The notes under the pieces: generated by a model
The model's input: only the letters and a program-made list of their open reading frames with translations
What the model was told of the DNA's origin: nothing
Database searches by the model: none
Shown here: one piece after another, positions 5,686 to 6,869 of the stretch
Numbering within the stretch: the stretch's first letter is position 1
Layout: each line of letters starts with the position of its first letter
Made by a program: the position numbers and the translations under genes
Assembly: GCA_023229065.1 (NCBI GenBank)
Contig: JALNZZ010000109.1
Coordinates: forward strand, 1-6,869
Direction of reading: 5' to 3'
Source: Porticoccaceae bacterium
GTDB lineage: Bacteria; Pseudomonadota; Gammaproteobacteria; Pseudomonadales; Porticoccaceae
DNA: 6,869 nucleotides

Positions 5686-6633
5686 CTAACTGCCGTAAGA
5701 CATCAGGCGATCAAAGCGCCTGTCCAGCAGACCGTCGAGCGGCTCAGCGGCAAGCTCTTCCAGCTGGCGGCTGAGTGTTGTTTTGAGAGTGGCTGCCGTG
5801 CTCTCCAAATCGCGGTGAGCACCGCCCAGCGGCTCGGGTATGGTTTCGTCGACGATACCCAGCTCTTCCAGCACCGAGGAGGTCACGCCCATCGCCTCGG
5901 CGGCAAGAGACGCTTTCTCCGCTGTTTTCCAGATAATGTTGGCGCAGCCTTCCGGCGAGATCACGAAATAGGTGGCGTACTGCAGCATATTGAGACGGTC
6001 GCCGACGCCGATGGCAATGGCGCCGCCGGAGCTGCCTTCGCCGATTACCGTACAAATAATAGGCGTGCGCAGCCGCGACATCACCGCCAGGTTGCGAGCG
6101 ATGGATTCACTGATGCCGCGCTCCTCGGAGTCGATGCCCGGATAAGCACCGGGAGTGTCGATTAAAGTCAGCACCGGCAGCTGAAAACGCTCGGCCATCT
6201 CCATCAGGCGCAGCGCCTTGCGATAGCCCTCCGGCTTGGGCATACCAAAATTGCGGTACACCTTTTCGTTGACACCGCGGCCTTTTTCTTCGCCGATTAC
6301 CATAACGGGGCGGCCATCCAGGCGCGCAATCCCGCCCACGATAGCTTTATCATCGCCAAAGTGACGGTCGCCGTGCAGCTCGTCGAAGTCGTCAAAAATT
6401 CGACTGATATAGTCCATCGCATAGGGCCGATGGGGATGGCGCGCTACCTTCACCACCTGCCAGGGGGTGAGGTCCGCGTAAATGGTGGCGGTGAGACGTC
6501 GCGACTTTTCTCGCAGCTTGGCGATTTCTTCAGAAATATTTAGCGAGTTGTCGTTGCCGACCAATTGCAGCTCTTCGATTTTTGCCTCAAGCTCTGCAAT
6601 GGGTTGCTCGAAGTCGAGATAGTTAAGGTTCAT
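5686..6633 (-). CDS. accA: Acetyl-CoA carboxylase carboxyltransferase subunit alpha
   Basis: With AccD forms the carboxyltransferase that moves the carboxyl group from carboxybiotin-BCCP to acetyl-CoA, giving malonyl-CoA for fatty acid synthesis; cytoplasmic. The 315-residue product is close to the E. coli 319. The helical N-terminus MNLNYLDFEQPIAELEAKIE is followed by ARHPHRPYAMDYI (64-76), GDRHFGDDKAIVGGIARLDG (88-107), FGMPKPEGYRKALRLM (129-144), DTPGAYPG (159-166), GEGSSGGA (198-205), YFVISPEGCANIIWK (222-236) and IPEPLGGAHR (265-274). E. coli has GEGGSGGA at the oxyanion loop, so Ser201 replaces Gly. The ATG at 6633 is chosen because the family begins MxLNxLDFEQPI; a longer frame from a TTG at 6672 would start at the inferred transcription start. 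AGGA lies 12 bases upstream of the ATG, rather far. accD is not in the window. Confidence 0.98.
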   Translation of the reverse strand: MNLNYLDFEQPIAELEAKIEELQLVGNDNSLNISEEIAKLREKSRRLTATIYADLTPWQVVKVARHPHRPYAMDYISRIFDDFDELHGDRHFGDDKAIVGGIARLDGRPVMVIGEEKGRGVNEKVYRNFGMPKPEGYRKALRLMEMAERFQLPVLTLIDTPGAYPGIDSEERGISESIARNLAVMSRLRTPIICTVIGEGSSGGAIAIGVGDRLNMLQYATYFVISPEGCANIIWKTAEKASLAAEAMGVTSSVLEELGIVDETIPEPLGGAHRDLESTAATLKTTLSRQLEELAAEPLDGLLDRRFDRLMSYGS

Positions 6634-6665
6634 GCCAATGTGCAATCCTGTATCACGATAGGTTG

Positions 6666-6678
6666 GGGCCAATGGCCC
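6666..6678 (-). promoter_or_regulatory. Short perfect hairpin at the accA promoter start
   Basis: GGGCC (6666-6670) and GGCCC (6674-6678) form a perfect five-pair inverted repeat around three bases. It begins one base past the candidate -10 hexamer, overlapping the expected transcription start and first transcribed bases. It could be a short operator or a 5' stem protecting the mRNA. It is short enough to be chance. Confidence 0.3.
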
Positions 6679-6679
6679 G

Positions 6680-6708
6680 AGTATACGCCGCCAGAGCTTG
6701 CCAGTCCT
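6680..6708 (-). promoter_or_regulatory. Candidate sigma70 promoter for accA-tilS
   Basis: TATACT (6685-6680 on the minus strand) matches the -10 consensus at five of six bases. At 17 bp spacing upstream lies AGGACT (6708-6703), matching only the GAC of TTGACA. Initiation about 7 bases past the -10 would give a leader of about 40 bases before the accA ATG. The good -10 and poor -35 suggest either an activator-dependent or a weak promoter. Pattern match only. Confidence 0.4.
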
Positions 6709-6869
6709 AGAGCCAATTTCATATCAAGCCGTTGAAATAGGGGTGTGTTGCAGCAAAAAGTCGTGAAAATGGGGCAAAAATACTCTTTGAATACGGAGGA
6801 ATAGCGATTTTTTCCATCATATGACGCACTCTCTGAATATTCCTTCACCGGCAGCGCCAGGCAGGAGTT

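Larger units (their letters stand above)
6634..6869. other. Intergenic region upstream of accA, no gene assigned
   Basis: This stretch is richer in A+T than the genes, particularly 6740-6840. In related genomes dnaE lies immediately upstream of accA on the same strand, but none of the three minus-strand frames entering at 6869 reads like a recognisable DnaE C-terminus. One frame stops at 6845, one at 6817, and the third stays open to 6630 with an implausible composition. A weak A+U-rich stem before TTTTT (near 6797-6777 on the minus strand) could be remnant terminator structure of an upstream gene, with low confidence. The candidate accA promoter occupies the accA-proximal end. Confidence 0.5.

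Noticed and set aside
6630..6848. Minus-strand open frame of 72 codons upstream of accA
   Set aside because: It overlaps the accA start, uses a GTG in A+T-rich sequence, has no recognisable content, and covers the candidate accA promoter.

Overview
The window is a housekeeping segment of a Gram-negative gammaproteobacterial chromosome, G+C-rich by eye. All five recognisable genes lie on the minus strand, so transcription runs from high to low coordinates: accA, tilS, pyrG, kdsA, eno. This order matches Pseudomonas and related marine gammaproteobacteria, where dnaE usually precedes accA and ftsB/ispD usually follow eno. The presence of kdsA shows an LPS-making outer membrane. A Cellvibrionales/Marinobacter-like host is a guess from the protein sequences and gene order, not a determination.

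Layout, in transcription order. Bases 6869-6634 are an A+T-richer upstream region with a candidate accA promoter and a small hairpin, and no gene that can be named. accA (6633-5686) encodes the acetyl-CoA carboxylase alpha subunit. After 45 bp comes tilS (5640-4291), tRNA-Ile lysidine synthetase. A 402-bp gap follows (4290-3889). It holds a symmetric array of inverted and tandem repeats (4060-4266) and a candidate pyrG promoter. pyrG (3888-2236, CTP synthase) abuts kdsA (2235-1387, KDO-8-phosphate synthase) with no base between them. eno (1360-71, enolase) follows after 26 bp. A second copy of the repeat core lies just past the eno stop, at 58-1, and is cut by the window edge.

Metabolic logic: enolase makes phosphoenolpyruvate, which KdsA condenses with arabinose-5-phosphate. 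PyrG makes CTP, which KdsB (not in this window) uses to activate KDO for lipid A/LPS. AccA commits acetyl-CoA to the fatty acids of the same membrane. All five proteins are full length and keep the active-site motifs checked, so the coding part is ordinary.

The unusual part is the repeat system. A 71-bp palindromic element (4130-4200) has 13-bp terminal inverted repeats. Each terminus is reiterated outward three more times, in opposite orientation on the two sides, giving a nested 4+4 arrangement. On the right side the period is exactly 22 bp. A 58-bp stretch of the core recurs in inverted orientation downstream of eno with one mismatch, so the pyrG-kdsA-eno block is bracketed by inverted copies. 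No transposase or other protein that could move or bind the element is encoded in the window.
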